From assembly GCA_020723365.1 (NCBI GenBank), contig DYJB01000001.1, forward strand, positions 30,069 through 55,133: DNA of 25,065 bases, given 5' to 3'. Position numbers and translations under genes: made by a program. Within the stretch, counting starts at the first letter, position 1. Each line of letters begins with the position of its first letter. The notes below the pieces were generated by a model. The model was not told the origin of the DNA. It saw only the letters and a program-made list of their open reading frames with translations, and did no database searches. The stretch is from Candidatus Aquidulcis sp. Its GTDB lineage: Bacteria; Chloroflexota; Anaerolineae; Anaerolineales; E44-bin32. Shown here one piece after another: positions 7,485-15,282 of this stretch.

Positions 7485-7904
7485 ATGGCAAAGATGACGG
7501 TCAAGGGCAAGGGCACGGCGGAGGATCCCTGGGTCTTGAAGACCCCACCTGGGACCTCCGAGTACAAGATGCATCGCGACGAGACCTCCGATCCGCCCTC
7601 GCTGGTGTGCGTCGTCGGCAGCACCAAGCTGAGCTATCAGCTGCGCTGCCTGGATGACCTGCATGCCATGCTCAAGAAGCATGGCGACTGGATGCTCCTG
7701 GGCAGCGCCGATGAGCAGAAGCCGGCGGCCGAGGGCACCGTGGAGGCCTGGGCCCGCTCGCCGAAGAACCCGGTCAAGGGTTGGTATGGGCTGAAGAAGG
7801 GTCTGCGCGGGCGCTTCGCCATGTACGTCCCGCCTTTGATGGAAGCCCTCGGCAAAGCCGAGGTCGAGCACAATCCCAAGGGCAACCGCATGCGCGCCAT
7901 TTAG
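7485..7904 (+). CDS. Conserved small protein, DUF6855-like
   Basis: A 139-residue soluble protein beginning MAKMTVKGKGTAEDPW. Strongly patterned segments are DPWVLKTPPGTSEY, LDDLHAMLKKHGDWM, LGSADEQKPA, GTVEAWARSP, GWYGLKKGLRGRFAMY and the C-terminal VEHNPKGNRMRA. I recall these as a widespread family of unknown function (DUF6855); that label is from memory. The ATG at 7485 is chosen because it matches the family N-terminus; a GTG at 7470 is in frame but lies very near the predicted transcription start. The ribosome binding site is weak. The promoter and palindrome just upstream suggest its own regulation. Confidence 0.78.
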   Translation: MAKMTVKGKGTAEDPWVLKTPPGTSEYKMHRDETSDPPSLVCVVGSTKLSYQLRCLDDLHAMLKKHGDWMLLGSADEQKPAAEGTVEAWARSPKNPVKGWYGLKKGLRGRFAMYVPPLMEALGKAEVEHNPKGNRMRAI

Positions 7905-8093
7905 CACCGGCACGGCCAAGGCCGGCCGCGCGGCCGCCGCCACGGCTACCCCCAACCGGCACGGATGGCGGGCGGCCCGGGCGGCGTTTCCATACCTGCG
8001 CCGGCGTCTCGTCCCTGCGGCCGCGTGCGGCGGCTGCCTCGAGCAGCAACCCCCGGCGCCGAGAAGACGCCCGGTGGGGGAACGGAGAGAGCG

Positions 8094-8465
8094 ATGGAAC
8101 TGGGTGCCTTTTCGATCAGTCTGGCGGTCAAGGATCTGCACGCCTCGCGCGAGTTCTACAAGAAGCTGGGGTTTGCGGAGTTCGGCGGCGATGCGGCGCA
8201 GAACTGGCTCATCCTGAAGAACGGCGACCACGTGATCGGGCTCTTTCAGGGGATGTTCGAGAAGAACATCCTGACCTTCAATCCCGGTTGGGACAACAGC
8301 GCCCAGAAGCTCAAGTCCTTCACGGATGTGCGCGAGATCCAGCGCCACCTGAAGGCCGAGGGGCTGGCGCTGGTGAGCGAAGCCGACGAGCACACCCAGG
8401 GCCCGGCCAGCCTGGTGATCGAGGATCCCGACGGGAATACGATCCTCATCGACCAGCACGTGTAG
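8094..8465 (+). CDS. VOC-family protein (glyoxalase/bleomycin-resistance fold)
   Basis: A 123-residue single-copy vicinal-oxygen-chelate fold protein. The N-terminus SISLAVKDLHASREFYKKLGF is the classical first beta-alpha unit. The C-terminal ASLVIEDPDGNTILID carries the second-module signature, with the acidic residue at the usual metal-ligand position. Such proteins act as small metalloenzymes or antibiotic-binding proteins, usually as dimers; the ligand here is unknown. The ATG at 8094 follows CGGAGAGAG at good spacing; the in-frame upstream extension from about 7965 is Arg/Pro-rich, lacks a ribosome binding site and is not part of the fold. The 189-base spacer before it has no clear repeat copy. 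Confidence 0.9.
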   Translation: MELGAFSISLAVKDLHASREFYKKLGFAEFGGDAAQNWLILKNGDHVIGLFQGMFEKNILTFNPGWDNSAQKLKSFTDVREIQRHLKAEGLALVSEADEHTQGPASLVIEDPDGNTILIDQHV

Positions 8466-8753
8466 CTGACCGCCGGCTGGTCGTCTCCGGGCGGCAGCAA
8501 GAAAGGGATGCCCCGGACCGGAACGTCCGGTGGACGATGGGAGACGGCCTCCGTCGCTGTGGCCGGGTGCTCGCTGTGCTCGTCACAAGGCGGGCGGGAG
8601 GCGATCCGGCTCAACCATCCCCGACTGCCGGGACGTCATGGGCTGCCGGCTTACCCCAACCTGTCCACCTTCGGCCGCGCGGCACGAGGCTCACCCCGAA
8701 GCCGGCCATACCCATTCCCCGGTATCCTTCAGCGGTGCAGTCGGAGCAGCCTG
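8466..8753. other. Spacer with a -10 candidate
   Basis: No gene is seen in this spacer. GGTATCCTTC gives TATCCT at 8723-8728, about 30 bases before the MORN-type gene, as a possible -10 box. No composite-element module is recognisable. Confidence 0.35.
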
Positions 8754-8990
8754 ATGGCGACGAGGCGGAAGCGGCACACCGAGTACCACAGGGACGGATC
8801 GGTCTGGGCGCGGGGCCACATGCAGGATGGCGTCCCCACCGGCTACTGGGAGTGGTTCCGCAAAGACGGTACGCGGCTGCGATCCGGCACATTCAAGAAC
8901 GGCGAACAGATCGGTGAGTGGACGACCTATGATCGAAAGGGAGAGGTCTTCAAGGTCACGGTCATAAAGCCGAAACCCAGGCGGATGTGA
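8754..8990 (+). CDS. MORN-type small protein (YwqK-like)
   Basis: A 78-residue protein built of MORN_2-type beta-hairpin repeats: H-x-Q-D-G-V-P-T-G-Y-W-E-W-F at about residues 22-36, then SGTFKNGEQIGEWTTYD at about 44-60, after a short basic N-terminus (MATRRKRHTEYHRDGSVW). Similar small proteins are annotated as YwqK-family antitoxins, but most stand alone with no known toxin, and none is seen here. The ATG at 8754 follows GGAG by eight bases; the longer in-frame extension upstream has no family support. Likely cytoplasmic. Confidence 0.8.
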   Translation: MATRRKRHTEYHRDGSVWARGHMQDGVPTGYWEWFRKDGTRLRSGTFKNGEQIGEWTTYDRKGEVFKVTVIKPKPRRM

Positions 8991-9113
8991 GGCCCGAAGG
9001 CGCGCTGCCCGGTCAAGACCATCGCCCCTCCCACCCGACCAGGCGGGCTGCCCGGGTGAGCCCGGTAAGCCTGCGGCAGACGCCCCAGGGTCCCTTTCTA
9101 AGCGAGGAACGGC

Positions 9114-9863
9114 ATGGGACGCAGACTCCCCAGCCTGTACAGCACCTTCGCCGACTGGTTTCACCTGCTGACAGCGCCCGAAGAGTACGCCGAAGAGGCC
9201 AGCGTCTACACCGGCATGCTCAAGGGCCTGGCGACTCCCAGTCCACGGACGGTGCTCGAGCTGGGCAGCGGAGGCGGCAACAACGCCTCGCACATGAAGG
9301 CTCACTTTGAGCTCACCCTGACCGACCTGTCGCCGGAGATGCTGGCGGTGAGCCGCGCCATCAATCCTGAGTGCGAGCACATCCAGGGAGATATGCGCCA
9401 GCTCAGGCTCGGCCGTCTGTTCGATGCCGTCTTCGCCCACGACGCCCTTGACTACCTCCTGACGCTTGACGATCTGGCCAGGATGGCTGAGACGGCCTGG
9501 GTGCACTGCCGGCCCGGGGGAGCGGTTCTTCTCGTCCCGGACTGCGTTCGCGAGACGTTTCGGCCGGCGACCGAGCACGGCGGTCACAACGGCCCACAGC
9601 GTGCGCTGCGCTACCTGGAATGGAGCTGGGACCCGGACCCCTCGGACACCACCTACAACTCCGAGATGGTCTATCTCATGCGGCAGGCCGATGGCAGCGT
9701 GCAGGTCGAGCACGAGCAGCACCTGCTTGGCCTGTTCAGCCGGGCCGACTGGCTCGCCGTCCTGACGGAGGCCGGCTTTCACGCCCAGTCCATGCCCTTT
9801 GGCCTGAGCGGCGTGGAGCCCGGTTCGCTGGAGGCCTTCGCGGGAGTGAAGCCGCTTTCGTGA
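9114..9863 (+). CDS. Class I SAM-dependent methyltransferase
   Basis: A 249-residue Rossmann-type methyltransferase. Motif I is VLELGSGGGNNASHM (residues 47-61), motif II ends in LTLTDLSPEML (residues 67-77), an acidic GDM segment follows near 92, and motif IV is FDAVFAHDALDYLL near residue 107. The C-terminal half is a beta-rich domain that closes with GVEPGSLEAFAGVKP. Substrate is unknown. The ATG at 9114 follows GAGGAA by five bases. The gene stands alone; after its stop there is a partial copy of the composite element (modules C and D). Confidence 0.9.
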   Translation: MGRRLPSLYSTFADWFHLLTAPEEYAEEASVYTGMLKGLATPSPRTVLELGSGGGNNASHMKAHFELTLTDLSPEMLAVSRAINPECEHIQGDMRQLRLGRLFDAVFAHDALDYLLTLDDLARMAETAWVHCRPGGAVLLVPDCVRETFRPATEHGGHNGPQRALRYLEWSWDPDPSDTTYNSEMVYLMRQADGSVQVEHEQHLLGLFSRADWLAVLTEAGFHAQSMPFGLSGVEPGSLEAFAGVKPLS

Positions 9864-9934
9864 AGCAGTGCCCGGATCCTCCCGCGCTTGCGATGCACGC
9901 CGAGGGCCAGCGGGCCGCAGGATGGATCCGGCTG

Positions 9935-10060
9935 GCTGGTCACCGCCGGCGCGGCTCCTGGCTCCGCCGCCCGGCGCGACAATCCTTGGTAGTGAGCCCG
10001 CTTCCATCGTGCGGCCTCCCGCTACAGCCGCGGGATCTTCGCTGGCTCGAGGCCGTCGGG
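9935..10060 (+). repeat. Composite intergenic element, copy 3 (modules C and D)
   Basis: GC-rich inverted segments (CGCCGGCGCGG and CCGCCGCCCGG) precede GCGCGACAATCC, with GACAAT at 9978-9983. Then come GTGAGCCCGCTTCC and, at 10045-10060, GCTCGAGGCCGTCGGG. Modules A and B are missing or unrecognisable. Orientation matches the genes. Confidence 0.65.
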
Positions 10061-10122
10061 TCGCCTCCGCCCTCCCCTGCAGGGCTTTCAGCCAACGATT
10101 CGCGCTCGGTTGAGGAGATACG

Positions 10123-10617
10123 ATGAGCACGCTCTCTCGCAGCTACGACCGGATCGATGCCGCCTTGACGACGTGGATGGCCCGCAACGGCATCCGCCTC
10201 CTGCGCCTGAGCCTGGGCGTCGTCTTCTTGTGGTTCGGCGTCCTCAAGTTCTTCCCCGGGCTGAGCCCCGCCCAGACGCTGGCCGGCAGCACCATCTCCA
10301 TCCTGTCCTTCGGTCTGCTCACCCCCGAGGCAGCGGTGCTCATTCTCGCCGTCTGGGAATGCCTGATCGGCGTCGGGCTGATTGCCGGCTACTTCCTCCG
10401 GGCGACGCTCTTCCTCCTGTGGCTCCAGATGCTCGGCACCATCACGCCCCTGTTCCTCTTCCCCGAGCTGTGCTTCACGCTCGTGCCGATTGCGCCCACG
10501 CTCGAGGGTCAGTACATCATCAAGAACCTGGTCCTGGTGACGGCCGGCCTGGTCATCGGGGCAACGGTGGGCGGCGGCCGGCTCGTTGCTCGCCCTCCAG
10601 GGCAAGATGCGGCCTGA
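10123..10617 (+). CDS. DoxX-like four-helix membrane protein
   Basis: A 164-residue integral membrane protein of the DoxX-like / DUF417-like group. Hydrophobic segments lie at about residues 26-44, 64-84, 88-112 and 134-152. The first contains the typical LRLSLGVVFLWFGVLKFFPG, and WECLIGVGLIAGY and the IIKNLVLVTAGLVIG end are also family-typical. Members are often linked to thiol or respiratory redox processes, but the function of this branch is not established. The ATG at 10123 follows GAGGAG at about five bases. It stands alone, flanked by copies of the composite element. Confidence 0.82.
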   Translation: MSTLSRSYDRIDAALTTWMARNGIRLLRLSLGVVFLWFGVLKFFPGLSPAQTLAGSTISILSFGLLTPEAAVLILAVWECLIGVGLIAGYFLRATLFLLWLQMLGTITPLFLFPELCFTLVPIAPTLEGQYIIKNLVLVTAGLVIGATVGGGRLVARPPGQDAA

Positions 10618-10659
10618 CAACATGCGGGATCCCCGGACGAGCGCCGCGCTCTGGGACGG

Positions 10660-10700
10660 ACCTCGGGAAGGTCGCCCGGGATAGGGCGCCTGGCCCGCCC
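10660..10700 (+). repeat. Composite intergenic element, copy 4 (module B)
   Basis: CTCGGG (10662-10667), a seven-base loop AAGGTCG and CCCGGG (10675-10680), 45 bases after the DoxX-like stop. This is the same hairpin and loop as copy 1. The downstream half has diverged or been lost. Confidence 0.6.
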
Positions 10701-10809
10701 GCGTGGGCGACCCTCCAGGGGGCCTGGGGGGTTCCGTCGGGCGGTCCGCTCAGCCGCCAGCCCGCTTCCGCTCGGGGACGCGCCAAGCCGAAGACGAGGA
10801 GGGGTCCGC

Positions 10810-11346
10810 GTGCCATCCAGCCCTGTCGCCGTCGTCCTCGCCGCGCACGGAGCGCCGGCCACGGACTATCCTCGCATGCGCGTCGGCCTGCTCATGATGC
10901 TGGAGTTCTCGGGCAAGCTGGCGCAGCGCCTCCCGCCCCTGCGCGCCTGGCGGGAGCGGTTGGCCACGCAAGCGGCCACGTGGCCGCGCACGGCCGAGAA
11001 CGACCCCTACAAGGCGGCCGTCGACCGGCTGGCGGCGCACTTGAGCCGGCGTCTCGGATGTCCCGTCCTGGCTGCCTACAACGAGTTCTGCACGCCGCCC
11101 ATCGGCCAGGCGATCGACCAGGCCATCGCCGGCGGCGCCCGCCAGGTCGTCGTCGCGCCGACCATGCTCGTGCGCGGCAACCAACACACGGAGCTCGAGA
11201 TCCTGGAGGCGGTGGTCCAGGCCCGCCGCCGGCATACTGGCGCCCTGATCCACTATGCCTGGCCCTTCGAGGAGGGCCTGCTCGTGTCGCTCCTGGCCGA
11301 GGTCGTCACGCAGCACCTGTCGTCCTCCGCGACGCACCAAGCATGA
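10810..11346 (+). CDS. CbiX/sirohydrochlorin-chelatase-like protein
   Basis: A 178-residue protein of the class II chelatase superfamily (CbiX/SirB-like), which inserts Co2+ or Fe2+ into tetrapyrroles. VAVVLAAHGAP near residues 6-16 carries the N-terminal active-site His. AAYNEFCTPPIGQAI lies mid-protein, and VVVAPTMLVRGNQHTELEI contains the second conserved His, near residue 126. No other cobalamin or siroheme genes are nearby, so its role is open; it could bind another metal or tetrapyrrole. The start is GTG at 10810, preceded by GAGGAGGGG; no ATG lies near. A CAAGCA/TGCTTG hairpin (11338-11356) overlaps the stop codon. Confidence 0.82.
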   Translation: MPSSPVAVVLAAHGAPATDYPRMRVGLLMMLEFSGKLAQRLPPLRAWRERLATQAATWPRTAENDPYKAAVDRLAAHLSRRLGCPVLAAYNEFCTPPIGQAIDQAIAGGARQVVVAPTMLVRGNQHTELEILEAVVQARRRHTGALIHYAWPFEEGLLVSLLAEVVTQHLSSSATHQA

Positions 11347-11396
11347 TGCGTGCTTGTCAAGACACAGTCTTCGCCAGAAGCAGCCGGGGCGCTCGC

Positions 11397-11460
11397 TGAA
11401 GCCCTGGACGACCACCAGGATTTGTGACGGACCCGGGAAGGACGCCCGGGACCTGGGACG
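11397..11460 (+). repeat. Composite intergenic element, copy 5 (modules A and B)
   Basis: Module A (11398-11420) again folds as CCTGG/CCAGG, with ACGACCA in the loop. Module B is CCCGGG (11432-11437), loop AAGGACG, CCCGGG (11445-11450), then ACCT. The rest is not recognisable. Confidence 0.7.
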
Positions 11461-11738
11461 GAGGCGCCGCTTGCACGGGCCAGTCGTCGCAGCACTCAAG
11501 CCCAAGTGGACTGGACGAGCACAGCCCGCGCCTTCCACCCGCCGGCCCTGATCCTCGATCCGGCCCTGGCCCGGACTCCGCCCAACACCCTCGCCCACCA
11601 ACCGAGCCGTCGGCACGCGTGCTGCCTGTTTCCCCAGGGAAGGCCGCACCACGGACGCCATTCGCCCAACGCCCCTCCCCGGCGGCAAGATAGAATTCCC
11701 GGTTGCACACCATGACCACCCCTCCGGCGGAGTGAACG
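11461..11738. other. Spacer with a -10 box for the EamA gene
   Basis: No gene is seen. AGATAGAATTCCCGGT gives TAGAAT at 11691-11696, about 43 bases before the transporter start. CCTCCGGCGGAG just before the start codon is an inverted repeat that includes the ribosome binding site GGAG and could mask it. Confidence 0.45.
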
Positions 11739-12608
11739 ATGAGTTCAGCCATCCTGAGCATAGTGTCGGGCGTAGCAGGTATGCTTGGATGGGGACTGTA
11801 TGACTTTCTGGGTGGCGTCTTCGCCAAACAGATCGGGCCCTTCAAGTCGTTCTTCTGGTCACAGCTGGCTGGTCTGGCAACGGCCATCGGCCTTGCCGTC
11901 GCTCTGGCAACAAGCCTGAGCGTCCCCGTTCCGGTCATCCTGGTGATCCCCCTGGCGTCCGTTCTGTATTCTGCCGGGTACCTGTTCTTCTTCAAGGGTC
12001 TTCAGATCGGCCATGTGTCGATCGTTGCCGCAACCATGAATCTGTGGGCGGTCTTCACGATGCTGTTTGCCTTTCTCTTCCTGGGCCAGCGGCTTTCTGC
12101 GACCCAGTCCCTGGGCGTCCTGCTGATTCTCGCCGGCGTTGCACTGGCCTCGACCGATTGGAGCCAACTTCGCCAGCAGGGCTTTCGGCTTTCATCCGGC
12201 GTCAGGGAGGCCGTCCTGGGGGCTTTCTTCTTCGGGGTCTTCTGGAACCTCAGCGAGATCGTCTCGGAGAGCATCGGGTGGCTCTTGACCACGCTGCTGG
12301 TGAAGCTTGGCATCGTGTTGTCCGTGCTACTGTTCTCCCTTCTCGCCAGACGGGACCTCGGCATCGCCGGGGCCGCCACCCGCACCAAGGGCATGATCGT
12401 CGTGATGGGCGTGGTTGAAGCCGCCGCCGTGGCGGCCGTCAACTACGGGCTGACGATCGGCGATGCCATCCTGATTACGCCCATCGCTTCGGCCCTGTCG
12501 ATTGTGACCATTGCCCTCGCCATCCTCATCCTGAAAGACAGGGTCACGAAGCTTCAGGGGCTGGGAATGGGAGCGGCGATTGCGGGCATCGTGGTCACGG
12601 CGTTCTAG
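11739..12608 (+). CDS. EamA/DMT-family transporter
   Basis: A 289-residue membrane protein with ten hydrophobic segments in two five-helix halves, as in the EamA (drug/metabolite transporter) family. The N-terminal half starts GMLGWGLYDFLGG, and the typical fourth-helix end ATMNLWAVFTMLFAFLFLGQRLS is near residue 105. The second half ends with PIASALSIVTIALAILILKDRVTK and a final glycine-rich helix. Members export or import small metabolites, and the substrate cannot be read from sequence. The ATG at 11739 follows CGGAG by eight bases. It has its own promoter candidate and is not in an operon. Confidence 0.9.
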   Translation: MSSAILSIVSGVAGMLGWGLYDFLGGVFAKQIGPFKSFFWSQLAGLATAIGLAVALATSLSVPVPVILVIPLASVLYSAGYLFFFKGLQIGHVSIVAATMNLWAVFTMLFAFLFLGQRLSATQSLGVLLILAGVALASTDWSQLRQQGFRLSSGVREAVLGAFFFGVFWNLSEIVSESIGWLLTTLLVKLGIVLSVLLFSLLARRDLGIAGAATRTKGMIVVMGVVEAAAVAAVNYGLTIGDAILITPIASALSIVTIALAILILKDRVTKLQGLGMGAAIAGIVVTAF

Positions 12609-12669
12609 GTGCATCCCGGAGCCATCACCGGCTGCCTCCGTCGGGCAGCCATCCTCGAGGCGGAGGGCG

Positions 12670-12800
12670 GCTCCATCGAGGTGGTGGGCGGCCGGCGGGC
12701 CGGCGCATGGTAGGGGGTGCCCGCCCCACCGGGTTGCGCGACAATCCCATGCGACCGCCCGGATCCGCCCAGCATCGAGGCTCGAGGCCTCGGCCGCTGG
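12670..12800 (+). repeat. Composite intergenic element, copy 6 (modules C and D)
   Basis: A GC-rich inverted stretch (GGCGGCCGGCGGGCCGGCG, and GGGTGCCCGCCCCACC nearby) precedes TTGCGCGACAATCC, with GACAAT at 12740-12745. Then come GACCGCCCGGATCC and module D GCTCGAGGCCTCGGCCG (12780-12796), 43 bases before the DinB start. Confidence 0.65.
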
Positions 12801-12838
12801 CTGCTACCTCCCCGGGCCCCTCCTCCAAGAGGGATGGG

Positions 12839-13378
12839 ATGTCCACAGCAGGCCCTTCGGAACCCGCAGAAGTCCTCGCCAGGTTCGTGCGAGCTCCCTC
12901 CGAACTCGAAGCGCTGCTTGCCGATCTGCCCGCCGGCCAGCTGCAGACGGAGGCCCACCCCGGAGGCTGGACGCTTGCCCAGGTGATCCACCACATCGCG
13001 GACGGGGACGATCTATGGAAAGCCTGCATCCTCGCAGGTCTCGGGGAGGCTTCCCCGGTCTACAGCCTGGAATGGTATTGGTCCCTCCCGCAGGATCAGT
13101 GGTCCCAATCGTGGCGCTATGCCAGCCGCCCCATCGCCGACTCGCTGGCCCTATTCCGCGCCAACCGGAGTATCACGGCGACGATCCTGGCCGGGACCGC
13201 CCGCTGGTGGGAGCGCCAGGTCAGCATCCGGTCCAATAGCGGCGCACTGGAGACGACCACCCTCCTGGAGGTGGTCGGGGATCAGGCAGACCACGCCCTG
13301 CAGCATGTGGAAGAGATCAGGCTGGCGCTCGCTCCGCCGCCTGGTGATCGGGCCCACATCCTCCCAGTTGTTCGCTGA
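12839..13378 (+). CDS. DinB-family four-helix protein
   Basis: A 179-residue DinB/YfiT-type four-helix-bundle protein. GGWTLAQVIHHIADGDDLW (residues 42-60) contains the first metal-ligand His pair (H51/H52), and GDQADHALQHVEEI (148-160) contains H152 and H156. These would form the usual metal site. Members act as metal-dependent thiol S-transferases or related enzymes; the substrate is unknown. The ATG at 12839 follows GAGGGATGGG. The in-frame extension from about 12707 runs through the repeat element and has no family support. The gene is enclosed by element copies on both sides. Confidence 0.85.
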   Translation: MSTAGPSEPAEVLARFVRAPSELEALLADLPAGQLQTEAHPGGWTLAQVIHHIADGDDLWKACILAGLGEASPVYSLEWYWSLPQDQWSQSWRYASRPIADSLALFRANRSITATILAGTARWWERQVSIRSNSGALETTTLLEVVGDQADHALQHVEEIRLALAPPPGDRAHILPVVR

Positions 13379-13525
13379 GGCCCGGGAGGACCACAAAGCT
13401 CTGCGACAGGCCCCCGGGAAGAACGCCCGGGACCTTCGGCCGGCGGGCTGGTGGATAGGCCAGGGCGCCGGCTCCACCAGAGTGCGCGACAATCCATGGA
13501 CGTCCGCCCGCTTCCGCGGCGCAAC
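13379..13525 (+). repeat. Composite intergenic element, copy 7
   Basis: Module B is CCCGGG (13413-13418), loop AAGAACG, CCCGGG (13426-13431), then ACCTTCGGCCGGCGGGCTGG. The third hairpin is different in sequence but in the same place: CTGGTGG (13448-13454) with CCACCAG (13474-13480). Module C is GCGCGACAATCC (GACAAT 13488-13493), then CGCCCGCTTCCGCGGCGC. Module D is not seen. Confidence 0.75.
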
Positions 13526-13580
13526 CTGGCCCGGCACCCCCGCCGAGTCCCAGCGCCGCACCTGGCGAAAGGAGTCCCCG

Positions 13581-14249
13581 ATGCCCAACCATCCGCTCCG
13601 TTCCTCCGCCCTCGTCCTGGCTGCCACGATCGCAGTCGTGTCGCTGTCTTGCGCCCTCTTGCCGGTCGGGTCTCGCCCGGGGGAAGGTGGCGATCCGGGC
13701 CTGAGCCCTCTCGCCACGCCGACGCCAACGGTCGGCCTGCTCTCGCCGGACACACAACCGGATCCAACGACACCCGACTCGCCCGGGCAGATGGAGATCG
13801 AGCTGCGCTTCGTCGATCCCGCCTCCCAGCAGACCTGCGTAGCGCATTTCCCCTTTGGCGAGACAGCCGAGGGTGGCCAGCGCAGAATCTCGGGCGGCGG
13901 GCTTCTCGATTGCCAGTGCGAGGTGCAGCAGTGCGGGGACGGCGCCTGCGTCATGTACCACAGCAGCTACTACATGGAGGCTGACCTGAGCGGCGTGATT
14001 CAAGCGAGCTCGGCGAGCTACCCCGAGGGCGCACTGGAGGCAGGGCTGGCCGGCACCTTCACCATGAAGCAGTACTGGACCGACATCCCGCCCGGGGCCT
14101 TCATGGCGTACACCGAGGACAATCCGGCCGTGATCTCCGCCTCCGACATCATTACGCTCTTCTTCCACTACACCGACGGGGCGACGCAGGAGATCAGCAC
14201 CCCTTCTTCTCCCGATGCGCCCTGGGTCTTCACGCTGCACCTGCGCTAG
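13581..14249 (+). CDS. Secreted or lipid-anchored protein of unknown function
   Basis: A 222-residue exported protein. The N-terminus (NHPLRSSALVLAATIAVVSLSC) is a signal sequence ending at a Cys near residue 24. The box before it (SLS) is not a classical lipobox, so lipid anchoring is only likely. A low-complexity linker rich in Thr, Pro and Ser (about residues 40-70, ATPTPTVG...TTPDSPG) follows, a style common in Chloroflexota. The mature domain is beta-rich with a Cys cluster (about residues 111-130: DCQCEVQQCGDGAC) that could form disulfides or bind metal. I do not recognise the family. The ATG at 13581 follows AAAGGAG by six bases. Confidence 0.75.
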   Translation: MPNHPLRSSALVLAATIAVVSLSCALLPVGSRPGEGGDPGLSPLATPTPTVGLLSPDTQPDPTTPDSPGQMEIELRFVDPASQQTCVAHFPFGETAEGGQRRISGGGLLDCQCEVQQCGDGACVMYHSSYYMEADLSGVIQASSASYPEGALEAGLAGTFTMKQYWTDIPPGAFMAYTEDNPAVISASDIITLFFHYTDGATQEISTPSSPDAPWVFTLHLR

Positions 14250-14415
14250 GATCGTGTCGCAAGGATGCTGAAGTCGACCGTGTACCGGACGAGGACATCC
14301 AGCATCGGGATTGTAGGCGGCTCAAACAACCGCTGACGCCGAGATGGCCGTGAGGGGGCTGCCAGCCGGGGCGGTAGGGGCCGGCTCTCCGCTGTCGGAG
14401 TCGTCTGTGTACGCA

Positions 14416-14432
14416 GCTCGAGGCCGCCGGGC
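14416..14432 (+). repeat. Composite intergenic element, copy 8 (module D only)
   Basis: GCTCGAGGCCGCCGGGC, nearly identical to module D of copies 1 and 3, 33 bases before the next start codon. Confidence 0.55.
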
Positions 14433-14465
14433 GACGGCCGACCCTGCCTGCCTGAGAGGGTTTCG

Positions 14466-15230
14466 ATGAGCATCAGGGTAGACCCGGAGGAGAACGAGAT
14501 CCGAGCCCTCTTCCTCCTGGCCGGCATCAAGGGCCACGAGATCCTGGAGGTCGGGTGCGGGGACGGCCGCCTGAGCTGGCGCATGGCCCGCCAGGCGGCC
14601 CGCCTCCTGGCCATCGATCCCTTCGAGCCATCCATCCTGCGCGCCCGGAGTCAGCTGCCTCGCGATCTGAAGCCGACGGTCGAGTTTCGCCACGCCTCCT
14701 TCCAGGCTTTCGCCGCAGCATGCCCTGGGTCCTCCTTCGACACCCTGATCCTCTCCTGGTCGCTGTGTTGAATGGACTGGGAGGGCATGGTGCATGCCCT
14801 GGAACAGTCCCACCGCCTGCTCAAGCCTGCCGCCGGGCGCCTGGTGGACATCCATCCCCTGCCCGATCCCCCGCTGCTGGCGGTTCAGCGCGGGGGCAAA
14901 CGCGTCTTCGCGGAGGCCTGCCCGAGCCAGGGCGCCGAAGCCTACCGCCTGGCCGACCGAGCGATCGACGAGGCCGTGCAAAGACGGCTGTTCGCCCGCG
15001 AGCAGAGCGCCATCTTCGACTTCCTCACGTACGCCCCGTCGGCCGCCGCGCTGGACGATCATCTGACAATGATCAGCGCCTTCGACCAGGAACCGGCCGA
15101 TCCGGCGGCCGAACGGCTGTGGGCGGAGCTGTTCGCTCGCGCCGACAAGGCCGCCGGCGCGGCGCCATCCGGTGTCGACGTGATCCTGCTGGAGAAGGCG
15201 CGCATGACGAGCCTGCGGCCACTGCCCTGA
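14466..15230 (+). CDS. SAM-dependent methyltransferase with in-frame UGA: candidate selenoprotein
   Basis: A class I methyltransferase of 254 codons read through one TGA. Motif I is ILEVGCGDGRLSWRMA (residues 26-41), the acidic motif II is LLAIDPFEP (48-55), and motif IV is FDTLILSWSLC (91-101). The TGA (14769-14771) is codon 102, directly after Cys101. The same frame then continues with MDWEGMVHALEQSHRLLKP and DIHPLPDP, exactly the alpha-helix and beta-strand expected next. Read through, this makes a Cys-Sec pair at the end of motif IV, near the active site. A hairpin fitting a bacterial SECIS follows the TGA (listed separately). A nonsense mutation or sequencing error of a Cys or Trp codon is the alternative. 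The ATG at 14466 follows GAGAGGG. Confidence 0.7.
14774..14810 (+). promoter_or_regulatory. SECIS-like hairpin just after the in-frame UGA
   Basis: GGACTG (14774-14779) pairs with CAGTCC (14805-14810). A two-by-four internal loop follows, then an eight-base-pair upper stem AGGGCATG (14782-14789) with CATGCCCT (14793-14800), closing on a GTG loop; opening the last pair gives the loop GGTGC. The upper stem starts about ten bases after the UGA. An apical loop with an early G at 18 bases from the UGA fits what I know of bacterial SECIS elements. All pairs are Watson-Crick. Confidence 0.5.
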
Positions 15231-15282
15231 TCGGCCCTGCGCGACCATCTATGGGCGCTCGCCCGTGACCTCTGGAGAGTTC

